DNA from: Marisa cornuarietis
Lineage: Eukaryota > Mollusca > Gastropoda > Architaenioglossa > Ampullariidae
Length of the DNA stretch: 64,000 nucleotides
Direction of reading: 5' to 3'
NCBI GenBank assembly: GCA_004794655.1
Contig: SMMW01000595.1
Coordinates: 1-64,000, forward strand
Part shown: piece after piece, positions 1-9,563 of the stretch
Position numbering within the stretch: the stretch's first letter is position 1
Layout of the letters: each line of letters opens with the position of its first letter
The notes under the pieces: model-generated
What the model saw: only the letters and a program-made list of their open reading frames with translations
Databases searched by the model: none
What the model was told of the DNA's origin: nothing
Program-made: the position numbers and the translations under genes

Positions 1-856
1 TTTCTACGTGGAAAGCTAGGTCGGGTCTGTAGCTACCTAATATTACTTCTTTTGCTAATTCCTCCCACACTCCCTTGTGGTCATGCGGGTCAACATTCGC
101 CATGTCCATCCATCTATCTAAATTGTGTATAACACGGCGGTGGAATTGGTCGTGCGTCTCGTCGGGGTGTTTTGTAGCTTCCCTAAAACGTCGCCGGTAC
201 GTGTCCGCCGTCACCTGAAACCGTCGCAGTAACGCGGCTTTAAGAGCCTCGTAGTCATCTGATAGCTCGTCGCTTAATTGGTGGTAAACCTCCTTCGCGC
301 TATCGCGGAGAAGACCTGACAGCTGAATTGCCCAGGTCTGGGGTGACACCTTACACGCTCTGGCTAGTTTTTCGAATTGTGCCAAGTAGCGTTCTATCTG
401 GTCATTCTTGCAATCAAATGGGGCCATTTTGACTACTACTGGTCTCACTGTCTGTAAACTGTCACCTTCGTTACTGTGAGAGTCTCTGTCACTGCTGCTA
501 CTCGAACTCCTGCTGGAACGTAGCTCCTTCCTAGCAGTAATTTCTGCCATCCTTAATTGGAAGGCGCGATCTTTTTCTTTCTCTTCTAATTCTAGCCTGA
601 ACCTTTCTTTGTCTGCTGCTATCTGCTCCTCTCGTAGCCTACCTTCCCTTTCCTCTCTTTCTTTCCTATCTTTTCTCTCTTGGCTTTCCCTTTCTTCCCA
701 AGCTTTCTTTTCTTCCCTCCAATGGGCCATTTCATCGCTTACAAACTTTTCGAGTTTGTTGCCGCTTAACTCGTTCCTTAACCCTTCTGCTCTTAGCGCC
801 TCTCTCATTTCAGCAGCGGATTTAGAAAATTCAGATCTCATTTGATCTGCCATCAT
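1..856 (-). CDS. Gag polyprotein of an LTR retrotransposon (partial, runs off the window)
   Basis: Reading the minus strand from an ATG-ATG pair at 856, the frame stays open for 285 codons to the window edge, so the C-terminal part is outside. An in-frame stop (TAA at 886-884) lies just upstream, which supports this start. Residues 1 to about 110 are highly charged (Glu/Lys/Arg-rich, with blocks such as EEREGRLREEQ) and look like a long coiled coil. A short Ser/Arg-rich linker with a run of serines follows. From about residue 144 the pattern is that of the SCAN-like capsid region of Ty3/Gypsy-type gag proteins: ERYLAQFEKLA, then WAIQLSGLL, LKAALLRRF, TYRRRFRE and LDRWMDMA. Gag packages the element RNA. 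The absence of any stop or frameshift suggests a fairly young copy. The family call rests on motif memory, not a search. Confidence 0.85.
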   Translation of the reverse strand, partial: MMADQMRSEFSKSAAEMREALRAEGLRNELSGNKLEKFVSDEMAHWREEKKAWEERESQERKDRKEREEREGRLREEQIAADKERFRLELEEKEKDRAFQLRMAEITARKELRSSRSSSSSSDRDSHSNEGDSLQTVRPVVVKMAPFDCKNDQIERYLAQFEKLARACKVSPQTWAIQLSGLLRDSAKEVYHQLSDELSDDYEALKAALLRRFQVTADTYRRRFREATKHPDETHDQFHRRVIHNLDRWMDMANVDPHDHKGVWEELAKEVILGSYRPDLAFHVE

Positions 857-1189
857 CCCACTCTTAATGCTATTGCTCTGCCGTTACTGTTACGAAACCA
901 CTGCTAAAGGCTGGGTGATCTGTCTTGCCCCACGCTAGCTTCACAAATTAACACACGACCGTTAGCTACAGGGACTGCCCCAGAACAGCTAGTACTAACA
1001 GGTTAAGCATACAATACACTGTAAATAGACGTAATCAAAAATCACAGTATTAACTCGCACCTTTGCGTACTGTGTAACAACAATGCTCTGTGTAGTTAAG
1101 ACGCAACATCAATTTGCTTGCTTAATGCACATTAAAGCTAAACAGTGACTCACTGCTATCTGGATCAGTTTCTAAGGAACAACAGTTCT

Positions 1190-1209
1190 ATCCCGGACGA
1201 AGCCTACCA
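1190..1209 (-). other. Retrotransposon primer binding site
   Basis: The minus strand reads TGGTAGGCTTCGTCCGGGAT. It starts with the obligatory TGG (complement of tRNA CCA), and its last ten bases, CGTCCGGGAT, match the end of the proline-tRNA binding site known from gammaretroviruses, with two extra bases in the middle. Its position between the LTR end and gag supports the call. The exact tRNA is not certain. Confidence 0.55.
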
Positions 1210-1212
1210 ATA

Positions 1213-2730
1213 TGTCGTAACCTAAGGGGCATTAGGTACGTGTGATAGACGGAGACTCGTAGTTAAAACCTTAACTACACTCTCGACGACTCCGTCATCC
1301 ACGCCGACATAATTTGTGCGCGATGCACTTCCACTAAATTGCTAATTAACAAGAAACATCACACTTGACTCGAGCCCCCAGCGCACACCCCCAATAAACA
1401 AACACAACGCAATTTAGTGGAACACGTTAATTATTAATAATAAAGACTGCCGAGAGTTACACCAATATGTTGATAATAAACAATGTAAGAAATGTAAATT
1501 CTGTATCCTGGCTAATAGTCTAAGGCGTCCCGTTAATTCTAACTTCCTATTGCTGATCCAAATAACTAGTGAGTCATAGAAACCCTATCTTTAACTACAC
1601 ACACATCATTCTCCTCACTCGTTCCCGTACACATTCACTCGCTCTATACATCACACATTCATACGCCACTTAGCCTTGCTGTTGCCGCGTGGAATAGAAT
1701 GGTCCGTTGGTATGAACGATAGTCTTTGTTACACGGGGGCCCTCCCGATGCAACGTAGAGGGGATGGCGATTGATTAGCCCTTGTCCTCCTTGTCTCGGG
1801 CGGCTCTCCCTGGCACCACGACGCAGAAGAGACGGTGGCCGCTGGCCGTTGTCTTCGTTGTCTTGAGTGGCTCTCTCTGGCACCACGACGTAGAAGAGAC
1901 GGTGGCCGCCTGGCCGTTGTCTTCGTTGTCTTGAGTGGCGCTGTCTGGCACCACGACGCAGAAGAGATGGTGGCCGGTTGGCCGTTGTCTTCGTTGTCTT
2001 GAGCGGCTCTGTCTGGCACCACGACGCAGAAGAGATGGTGGCCGGTTGGCCGTTGTCTTCGTTGGTGGCTCTGTCACAACACCGACGCAGAAGAGATGGT
2101 GGCCGGTTGGCCGTTGTCTTCGCTGTCTGGAACCTCGCACTCGACGACTTGAAAGGAGTTGGAACGAGCTCCGCGTACCGTCCCCTTGCACGGAGTGTGC
2201 GCTCCTTCCCTGTCACCAGTAGGCCTGACGCTTCCACCGATGAGACCAGCGCCACAAGCTTGTGACCAGGTAACTATCCTGCCGGGGATTGCTGGCGACT
2301 GCAGGGGATGGAGTTACTCTCCTTGACCTCCTCTGTTTTAAGGTGGGCTGCACCCTCTTCACAAAGTCCCGCACGCGTCGTGCCACGATGGTCGTAGACA
2401 GGTACTAGCTGACTTTACTAAAGTCTTTCTCTCTCGCGTTGATGCGATCACTTCGAGTTTGGTGGCGAAGCAGATTCATTCCACAAAAGTTGATTACCGG
2501 TTTCGACAATGGACTATTGGTCAGTCACACTCACAACCACGCTCGCAATTCGTTTTGTCCGCCAATCCAGCCAATCTCTGACTTCTCTATCGGCGACAGT
2601 TGTGTCTCCTGATCGGCTTCTCGCCTGGCCGAGCTCTTGGCTTATGCTGCTCGATCTCTTTAGACGACCGAAAGGGATTTTATTTGATTACGGCAACAGT
2701 ATTTAAAACAATATCAGCAAGATGATAACA
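1213..2730 (-). repeat. Putative 5' long terminal repeat
   Basis: On the minus strand the proposed LTR begins TGTTATCATC at 2730 and ends GGTTACGACA at 1213, three bases before the primer-binding-site-like sequence, giving TG...CA ends. It would be about 1.5 kb and would contain the 59-68 bp tandem array in its upstream half. The inner end is the better supported one, because it is fixed by the binding site. The outer end could be elsewhere, and the partner LTR needed to prove it is not in the window. Confidence 0.35.
1794..2130. repeat. Tandem repeat, about 5 copies of 59-68 bp
   Basis: The phrase GGCACCACGACGCAGAAGAG recurs at 1812, 1879, 1947 and 2015, with a diverged copy near 2074, each followed by GTGGCCG...GGCCGTTGTCTTCG. 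Periods are 67, 68, 68 and about 60 bp. The array lies inside the putative LTR. Long frames on both strands here are by-products of the GC-rich repeat. Confidence 0.9.
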
Positions 2731-3372
2731 TAATGGTCACATGACCATCCATTATTACTTTCTCGTTAGAGGGAGATTGGTATTTCTCGGCTAAGTGGTG
2801 GCCATTCTCAAAAAATGTTTCTCGTGCAATGTCGTTTGGCAAATGAATTTTTTTTTCTTCATGGACCACCAACTGTCTTGTACAAGTGTTCAACTTATAC
2901 CTCCGGGAAACTTTCTCACCCCGCCCCCTACCTTAGAGAAGACGCAAAGGGCTGAGGCTGGGAATCAATCAAGATTTTTCTGAAGCAATTTACGACCCCC
3001 TGTGCTTTTGATCTTTTTTTTTTTTTTTACCCAAAGTTTTATAAAATAAACAGGGCAGACGATTCTTGTCTGGCTATGGCATATTTAGTATTTTCTATGC
3101 ACGCTGTAAGATGTTTGTATCATGTTCATCGACTTATCTGAGTCTTCTTCGGAACTTTATGCAGATTTATCATAATTTATGACTGCCCATCTTCTATTTT
3201 ATCTGCCTGTCTTAAATCTCGCAGCTTTATGAAAGTTTGCAGCAATTTTATTTTTTCCCTCCAACTGCTGCATTTTTATCCTGTCGTGTTTTATATTCCA
3301 TTTTATATCAAGAATGGCCCGGCACCATGTCTGTCTGGGTCTGTGGTCTGGTGGTGCATGAGGCTCTAATTG

Positions 3373-3430
<58 letters not shown>

Positions 3431-3442
3431 GTCGTCGTCGTT
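3373..3442. repeat. (ATC)n microsatellite passing into (GTC)n
   Basis: About 19 uninterrupted ATC units are followed by four GTC units. The MMMM... and SSSS... frames across it are repeat translations. Confidence 0.97.
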
Positions 3443-4413
3443 AGCAGGACTAGTGTTTATCGGATTCTACAATGGGTCATCTGCAGCATCTGCTCTTTAA
3501 AAAAATCGCAGAAGTTTTAAAGCATTACTAAACAGTTGATTTCGTTAGGGCTTTGTTTTTTCATCAAAGGATGCATACTCTTCGACCACGTTCACTGAGA
3601 CTGCTGACCTGGTCAATGCGTGAGTTTAAAGAGAAATATATTTTTTTTTTCTTCTAAATTTCAGTTACAATTTGGGTAAATCTTCGCAGAGGTTTCTTCG
3701 CGGTACAAGAACCTCACTCGCAACTATGGCGGACGATTCTGTGAAACATCTTTGGAGGAACCAGATTCCTTGGTAATCCTTCAAAAGTCGAGCACTTTGT
3801 AGGGACTTTGCAAATACAGGGGGGGGGGCAGTGGATTTGGAATGTATTACTATAAACACATCTAGCATCTATCTACCTGGGGGTATGCAGATGCCCTTGT
3901 TCTTTTTCTATGTCGCCCCCGAACCTGAATAAATGATCAAGGGTGCAAACCTGCTTCCTCTCCACAGTGACTAGGTGCACGCAGCGGGTCACCCTTTCGT
4001 TGAGATCGTCTAAGAAGCACTCTGTGACCCTAGGTGAAAGAGGGAAGTGATGGGGCACGTGGAGGATAGCGACGATTTTAACCAGCCAGGCGTTAGACGA
4101 CGGAGGGCGCGGGACTGATGAGAACTGCTGGTGACTTCATCCGACATGTCAGTATTTTGTGTCGATTTCAGCAGCAAACACTGTCGCTGTTCTACTGATG
4201 GGGATGCACATCGTGTTTGGTTTGTTTAGCGGACTGCCATGCTGAAACGTGTCGATCCGCGCGAACAAGTTTAACTTAATGTTTCGCAGAAGCAGGATGG
4301 GTCAACGTCAGTAAGAACTACAGGCCATGTGGACAATGAGCTGTGAGAGGCTCATCGTGACTAGTCGGCGGATACGCTTAATTTGAAAAATATGGCAAGT
4401 ACATTTGAAGAAA

Positions 4414-4414
<1 letters not shown>

Positions 4415-4455
<41 letters not shown>
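4415..4455. repeat. (GT)n microsatellite
   Basis: About 19 consecutive GT dinucleotides after a short GC start. The matching open frame is an artefact. Confidence 0.97.
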
Positions 4456-4564
4456 AAATCGATGTTGTAATTGTAGATCGATTTCCCATAAACATTTATC
4501 CATACATTTGTTTCTTCCTGCGACGTCTAAAGTATTTCAGAATGACAGTTAGAGGGCAGTTACG

Positions 4565-4578
4565 GCGCCATCTGGTGC
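4565..4578 (-). promoter_or_regulatory. CTCF-like motif
   Basis: The minus strand reads GCACCAGATGGCGC, which fits the CTCF core CCASYAGRKGGCRS at 13 of 14 positions. CTCF is conserved in bilaterians, but occupancy cannot be judged from sequence. Confidence 0.35.
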
Positions 4579-5071
4579 CATCGTAACGTCACAAACGCCA
4601 TCAAGTTCAGCACAAACCATCAGACGCTTCTCCGCGCCTGTAACTTATACCTCCCCCACCCACACACTCATTCCCCCACCCCACAGACAACACACACACA
4701 CACACAGGTTTTGTTTGATAGTGTCTCGACTATGGCGATGCACATCTCGTGCCGGCTTAGTGCTGTTTCTGCTCCAGTTGACGCACAGCTGGTCCAGTGG
4801 CAACCGAATTTATAAGGGACCCCATGCTCTCTCGCGTCCGTGGCAACGACCGACCACCCTCGCACACGCCGGCAAAGCGCTCGCGGTTATCGTTCTTGCT
4901 TGCAATCTAACTGCATTGTTTCATGCGGACCAGGAGAAGAAGTCCCCCATCTGCTCTGCATCCGTCTACCCCGCCCCAAACACACACACACACACTTCGC
5001 CTCTGGGGTCCTCTATCCGCCATCATAAAAAAGCGACAATAACAAACGCACAACATGCGATGTTAGTCATT

Positions 5072-5160
5072 ATGCAAATGGCTTCAGCCCAGCCCGAGGC
5101 TGCGGCCGCCTCAGCCGGTTGTTACCGCGTCCCTGATTGGACCTCGGGAGTGGCTATAAC
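5072..5160 (+). promoter_or_regulatory. Octamer and CCAAT-box cluster, promoter-like
   Basis: A perfect POU octamer ATGCAAAT (5072-5079) is followed by a GC-rich block, an inverted CCAAT box (ATTGG, 5136-5140) and a weak TATA-like CTATAAC (5154-5160). The order and roughly 60-bp spacing resemble octamer-driven promoters, but no gene is recognisable downstream. Confidence 0.3.
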
Positions 5161-6744
5161 TACTGCTGCTGGTGAATCTCCGGCGAATACGTCCCCCATC
5201 CACACAAGTCCGCTCATTTTTCTACCTCCCTCCCACTTCACCTCCACCCAGCTCGAGTAAACTGATATCAGCACAACATTGTCCAATCACACACATCCAA
5301 AGGCCTGCTTCCCTTCACTTTTACCTTCTGCATCCAAGCAACAACTCATCGCATTTGTTCATTTCGTGCCATATTTTAGTACAAACATCGTACACCACCC
5401 TCCCAATATTGCTGAAGTTCACACAAAGCCTTCTGGATTAGCGGAAGCCAGTGGAATTATTATTTTCTTAATGTGGCAGCACTGAAATATTTCACATATT
5501 TCACAAAATTCATTGCGTTCAGATGTCGTATATAATTGCCGTGAACATTAATGCTCACAGAATGTAACAGGTCAGACGACTGCCAAACTAAAGGACACAG
5601 AGGAGCCGTCCACCAACAAGCATGCGATATGAAGACAGCATACTTTTGTGTGCGCCACCAAAACCTAATCTCTTGATTAATTAAAGAAAATTAACACAAG
5701 CAGCTTTTTTATTTTTTTTTATTTTATTATTTTTTTGCACCATCACGAATGATTCTGGTTTGTAAACATATTATCTCTTAGTAACGCTTGTCATCTTAGC
5801 AACACAACAGTGATGACAAAAAAGGATAATGGTGATAATGACTATCACGATGATTACGACGACGGTGTCAATGGCGAGATGAGACAACGGGTGACGTCAG
5901 CGGCAAACAAGGCAACCACCACGTGCAGACAGGCGACAACCACTCGCTGCGAGTGGCGAGTCCTACAGGAGAGCAGTTTTCTGACAAGAAACGATTGGAT
6001 TTCACACCACAATCCTAATCTAGTCATCTGCTCTTGTGTTCCCCCAAAATGCATCCCCCGACATCAACAACGCCACACAGCGCGTTCATTAATAATACAG
6101 CCACCACATCATCGTTTTTCGTCTCGTCTGCAACCCACAGGTTTTCAGCCGGACCTCCCTCCCTCTCTCTCTGTTCCCATATCAACTTTCACCTGCTGAT
6201 CAGACATTTTTCAACGCTCCAAACCAGACGGTGTATGGGCATAAAAAATAAGAGAAAAAAGGTGTTCGCGCATGCGTGAGGGCTGTCACCAGATCTATTT
6301 CCGTTTCGCATATGTCTTCTGTTATCTCTTCTCACCTCTACTCTTCAAGGTCTGTGTTGTAACTGGATAACTGGATATTATTTCTAAAACTATAAAAAAA
6401 ATTAAAAAACTAGCATGAGTTGGATTCAGTATTTTCAAAAAGGGTCTTTTCTAGCCATACTATGTTCCACTGAATTGTTCCATCCATTCTAACGCAACGA
6501 CAAAAACAATCTTGTAGAAAAAAAATTCACCAATTTTTCCTTAGGCGACAAGTGTTGCTGGCACAATCAGCGCAGTCGTGGTAGAAGACTGGAGCAAATG
6601 TTTGGGTATTGCATTTGTGTGTGTTTCTGTGGAGCGGAGTGCGTTTTTCACCTTTTTCCTGCAAGTTGGGGGATGTGAGGAGATGGTGGATCACGCACCA
6701 GGCGTGTGCCCGCGGCACGCAAGGAGGGAGGCGAAGGTTTGAGG

Positions 6745-7880
6745 ACAGTGTGCACAATAATCGGCCCAGCTGAGCTGTTCAAGCAGGGTGGGGAAGAAAC
6801 AACAAAGGTCCTCGCTGCTCTATGTCGAAGACTCTGGGAATGCAAAGAATGGACATAATCACCAGTGATACGCCTTCTAAAGAGAGAAAACAGTAAACAG
6901 AGACTACAGGACCTTAAACCTAATCAGTCGCCGAAATGATGCTGAAATTAAGCCAGAAATGCACCACCACCACCGCTGAGAAACCGCTAGATGAAAGTCT
7001 GGGTTCAGATCAAGAAAAAGCGCAACTGAACAAATATTAAACTATTACATTCATAAATAAAAACATTCTTCAACAACCCTATCGAATTAAAAAGGGGTTT
7101 GATGGAGTCCGGAGCGAGATGAACATTCAGCATTTAAAAGTCATCTTAGTTCTAAGAGTACTAGCAACGACACGCTACTCAACAATCAACTGGGGGACTT
7201 CATTCAGACAACAGCTGGTGTTCGCCAAGGATGTCCTCTATCACCTGTTCTACTCAACACCTTGGAGTAAGGGGGGGGGAATTAGTGCTTTACGCCGAGC
7301 CAGCAGCTGAGGCCGTATCACGGCCAGGCAGCCAGCACCATTAACACTCAACATCTTGGAAAACACCATGCGATAAACCCTTGACGACCATCACACCTCT
7401 ATTTTTATTGGTGGGAAGCCCGTATGCAACCTGTGCTTTGCAGACGACATGGATCTATGGCGAGAACCAACATCAAAGTGAAAGAGACCAAACTAATGAG
7501 TCAGTTCAGAGACGCGTGGAATGGGGAGACCAGCAACGACAAGAGCAAAGTCACTGTTAACACCAACGTCAGCAACAACGGGAAAACAAGGGACTTAACC
7601 CCTACAAAATGATCACCATCAACCTGCCTAGCACAATGAACGTCAAGAGTCGACTGCATAGAATCACACCTCCTAGGCACCGACAGACAGGCAGTAAGAA
7701 ACTGATGATTATGTGGTCTTCACCAGCACCAACGATCACCACCACGACACCAAATGTAAAGGTTTAGAAAGTCCGACAAAAGACCTGCTTTTCGAGATGA
7801 CATTTATGTTACGACTCGAATACATTGGCAACATCAGAAGAGGACTAAAGTAAAACTTTATAAAACCTAATTACTAAACT
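6745..7880 (+). pseudogene. Decayed non-LTR retrotransposon reverse transcriptase
   Basis: Pieces of one reverse transcriptase appear in the expected order but in different frames and broken by stops. Near 6757-6840 the plus strand gives AELFKQGGEETTKVLAALC and RRLWECKEWT, the segment before the fingers in RTE-like proteins. At about 7190-7266 it gives QTTAGVRQGCPLSPVLLN, the conserved GVRQGCPLSP block. At about 7400-7460 it gives IGGKPVCNLCFADDMDLW, the catalytic box with both aspartates (FADD). A KSKV piece near 7545 matches the block after the catalytic centre. Frameshifts and stops between blocks show it is dead. The family (RTE-like or relative) is from memory of the motifs; the presence of a non-LTR reverse transcriptase is clear. 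Confidence 0.85.
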
Positions 7881-8926
7881 TCTATCCGTTCGGTATACAG
7901 TTTTTTACCCTGCGCACCCTGGTTTTCATCTTGTGAAAAGGGCGAGAACAGAGACGCTTTTCATAAGCCGTGAACTATCAACAGTGACAAGGCTGCTTCG
8001 TCAAACCCACCCATCACTGTGGAAGAACCCGGAACTTGGACGTGTTCCCTGGTGGAAGGCGCAGGGTTTGGTGCCTTTCCTCCACCCCACCCGCTTTCGA
8101 AATGTTGCCTCCCCTCCCTCCCCCAAACTCTACTTCCCACCCATTCAGGCACAGAGAGGTTCGCTCTCTTTTGGTCAATATAGGAGAAAAGCCGACATGA
8201 ACGATGGATCCGAGGGGGCGAAATTTACCGGAAGCATGGCCCTTCGCCGGAACTCAAGGACGTCTATTGATGCTGGCATTATCCCCCCAGGAAGAAATTC
8301 AACGCGATTACTTTGCGCTGTCTCCCCCACTCCATTATACGCTGTGATTGATTATGACAATGAAAAAAGGGGAGGAGAAGGAAGACAACAAAAGCGATGA
8401 ATATTTTCTGACATAACAGGCAAAATTCGTACCTTTCATGACCTCCATGCGTTCTATTTTCTTTTTTTATTATTTATTATCTTTATTTTTGATGAGAGAG
8501 AGACCCTCGCCATCTACATTGGCTAGATACTGAAAAGCATTTTATCATTTCTTGTTATCGTGGTGGAGAGAAGCAGTTTGTCACCAAGCTGGTAGGTTAT
8601 GGCACGTACTCTTTAAGGCTTGAGGAATCAGATGAGTTGTTTAATTGATGGTACAGCAAACAATGGAAATCGTCAAGCCTTTTGATAACCCCCTATGCTC
8701 TCTTCCTCACTAATATCCCCTACCCCCCACACATACATATACTGCATGTATTGTGTGTGTGTGTGTGTAAGGGATAAAGTGCGCATGGATTATTTTGACA
8801 AATACGACTGGCTCTGTGCCTGCGACTTGGTGGTGTTTTTTTCCCTATTTTTTGTCTGAAACGTTTCATCCCTTTTGCTACCAGTTTCTACTTTCATCTC
8901 GATCGCTTCTAGAGTGCGCAACGCGC
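7881..8926. other. Non-coding stretch
   Basis: No gene is recognised. A 155-codon frame (7933-8400) lacks any recognisable domain and begins at a non-ATG codon. A short GT repeat lies near 8751-8768. Confidence 0.5.
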
Positions 8927-9000
8927 TGACGTCACTTCCCGAGCCGTCCAGGCGTTAGATTGTTTCGAAGTCAACACGGAAGCGGAAACGAGCCAATCGG
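8927..9000 (+). promoter_or_regulatory. CRE/ETS/CCAAT cluster, TATA-less promoter-like
   Basis: TGACGTCACTTCC (8927-8939) is a full CRE overlapping an ETS core. CACGGAAGCGGAAAC (about 8975-8989) adds two more GGAA cores, and CCAAT lies at 8993-8997, all in CpG-rich DNA. This is the composition of animal housekeeping promoters. No first exon is identifiable on either side. Confidence 0.35.
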
Positions 9001-9158
9001 CAGTGCAACCGAACGCAGCAGGGATATCGCTCCAACACGCGGCGGCGACACCTGTACAACGGCTAGAATTTTTTCTTTTATTTTTTTTCTTGGAAGGGTG
9101 GGGGTGAGCTGGGAGAAAGAAAAATCCCAGAGCTCATTTTGAACCAAAAATAAGACAG

Positions 9159-9563
9159 CGTCATACTTCCCTGGGACAGCACAGTCGACAACTAGTCAGT
9201 CCTCGTCATACTTCCCTGGGACAGCACAGTCTGCAACTAGTCAGCCCCCGTCATACGTTCCTGGTACAGCACAGTCTGCAACTAGCAAGTCCCTGTCATA
9301 CTTCCCTGGGACAGCACAGTCTGCAACTAGCAAGTCCCCGTCATACTTCCCTGGGACAGCACAGTCGGCAACTAGCAAGTCCCCGTCATACTTCCCTGGG
9401 ACAGCACAGTCGGCAACTAGTCAGTCCCCTTCATACTTCCCTGGGACAACACAGTCGACAACTAGTCAGTCCTCGTCATACTTCCCTGGGACAGAACACT
9501 CGGCAACTAGTCAGTCCCCGTCATACTTCCCTGGGACAGCACACTCGGCGAATAGTTAGTCAG
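9159..9563. repeat. Minisatellite, 9 copies of 45 bp
   Basis: The unit CGTCATACTTCCCTGGGACA... starts at 9159 and then every 45 bp (9204, 9249, 9294, 9339, 9384, 9429, 9474, 9519). Copies differ by only a few bases, mainly in the CAACTAGTCAGTCC segment, so the array is recent. Confidence 0.97.

Larger units (their letters stand above)
1..2730 (-). mobile_element. 5' portion of a Ty3/Gypsy-like LTR retrotransposon
   Basis: The order along the minus strand is putative LTR (2730-1213), a 3-bp spacer, a primer-binding-site-like sequence (1209-1190), a leader of about 330 bp and the gag frame from 856. This is the canonical 5' organisation of an LTR retrotransposon. Protease, reverse transcriptase, integrase and the second LTR would lie left of the window. 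The gag and binding-site calls are seen in sequence; the outer LTR end is inferred from a TGTTA...GACGACA pair only. Confidence 0.6.
2731..6744. other. Non-coding stretch with microsatellites
   Basis: I see no supportable gene here. The stretch holds an (ATC)n/(GTC)n array, a (GT)n array, a CTCF-like site and an octamer/CCAAT cluster, listed separately. A 181-codon frame at 4715-5260 starts at TTG and is interrupted in character by a CA repeat, so I do not count it as a gene. Confidence 0.6.

Noticed and set aside
609..845. Ser/Leu-rich 78-codon plus-strand frame
   Set aside because: Antisense shadow of the charged coiled-coil part of the gag frame.
1659..2265. Several overlapping 95-198 codon frames on both strands
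   Set aside because: They are translations of the GC-rich 59-68 bp tandem repeat; the same motif appears in three frames because the period is not a multiple of three.
4715..5260. 181-codon frame, the second longest closed frame in the window
   Set aside because: It starts at TTG, crosses a CA repeat and contains no recognisable domain. The DNA is better explained as regulatory sequence.
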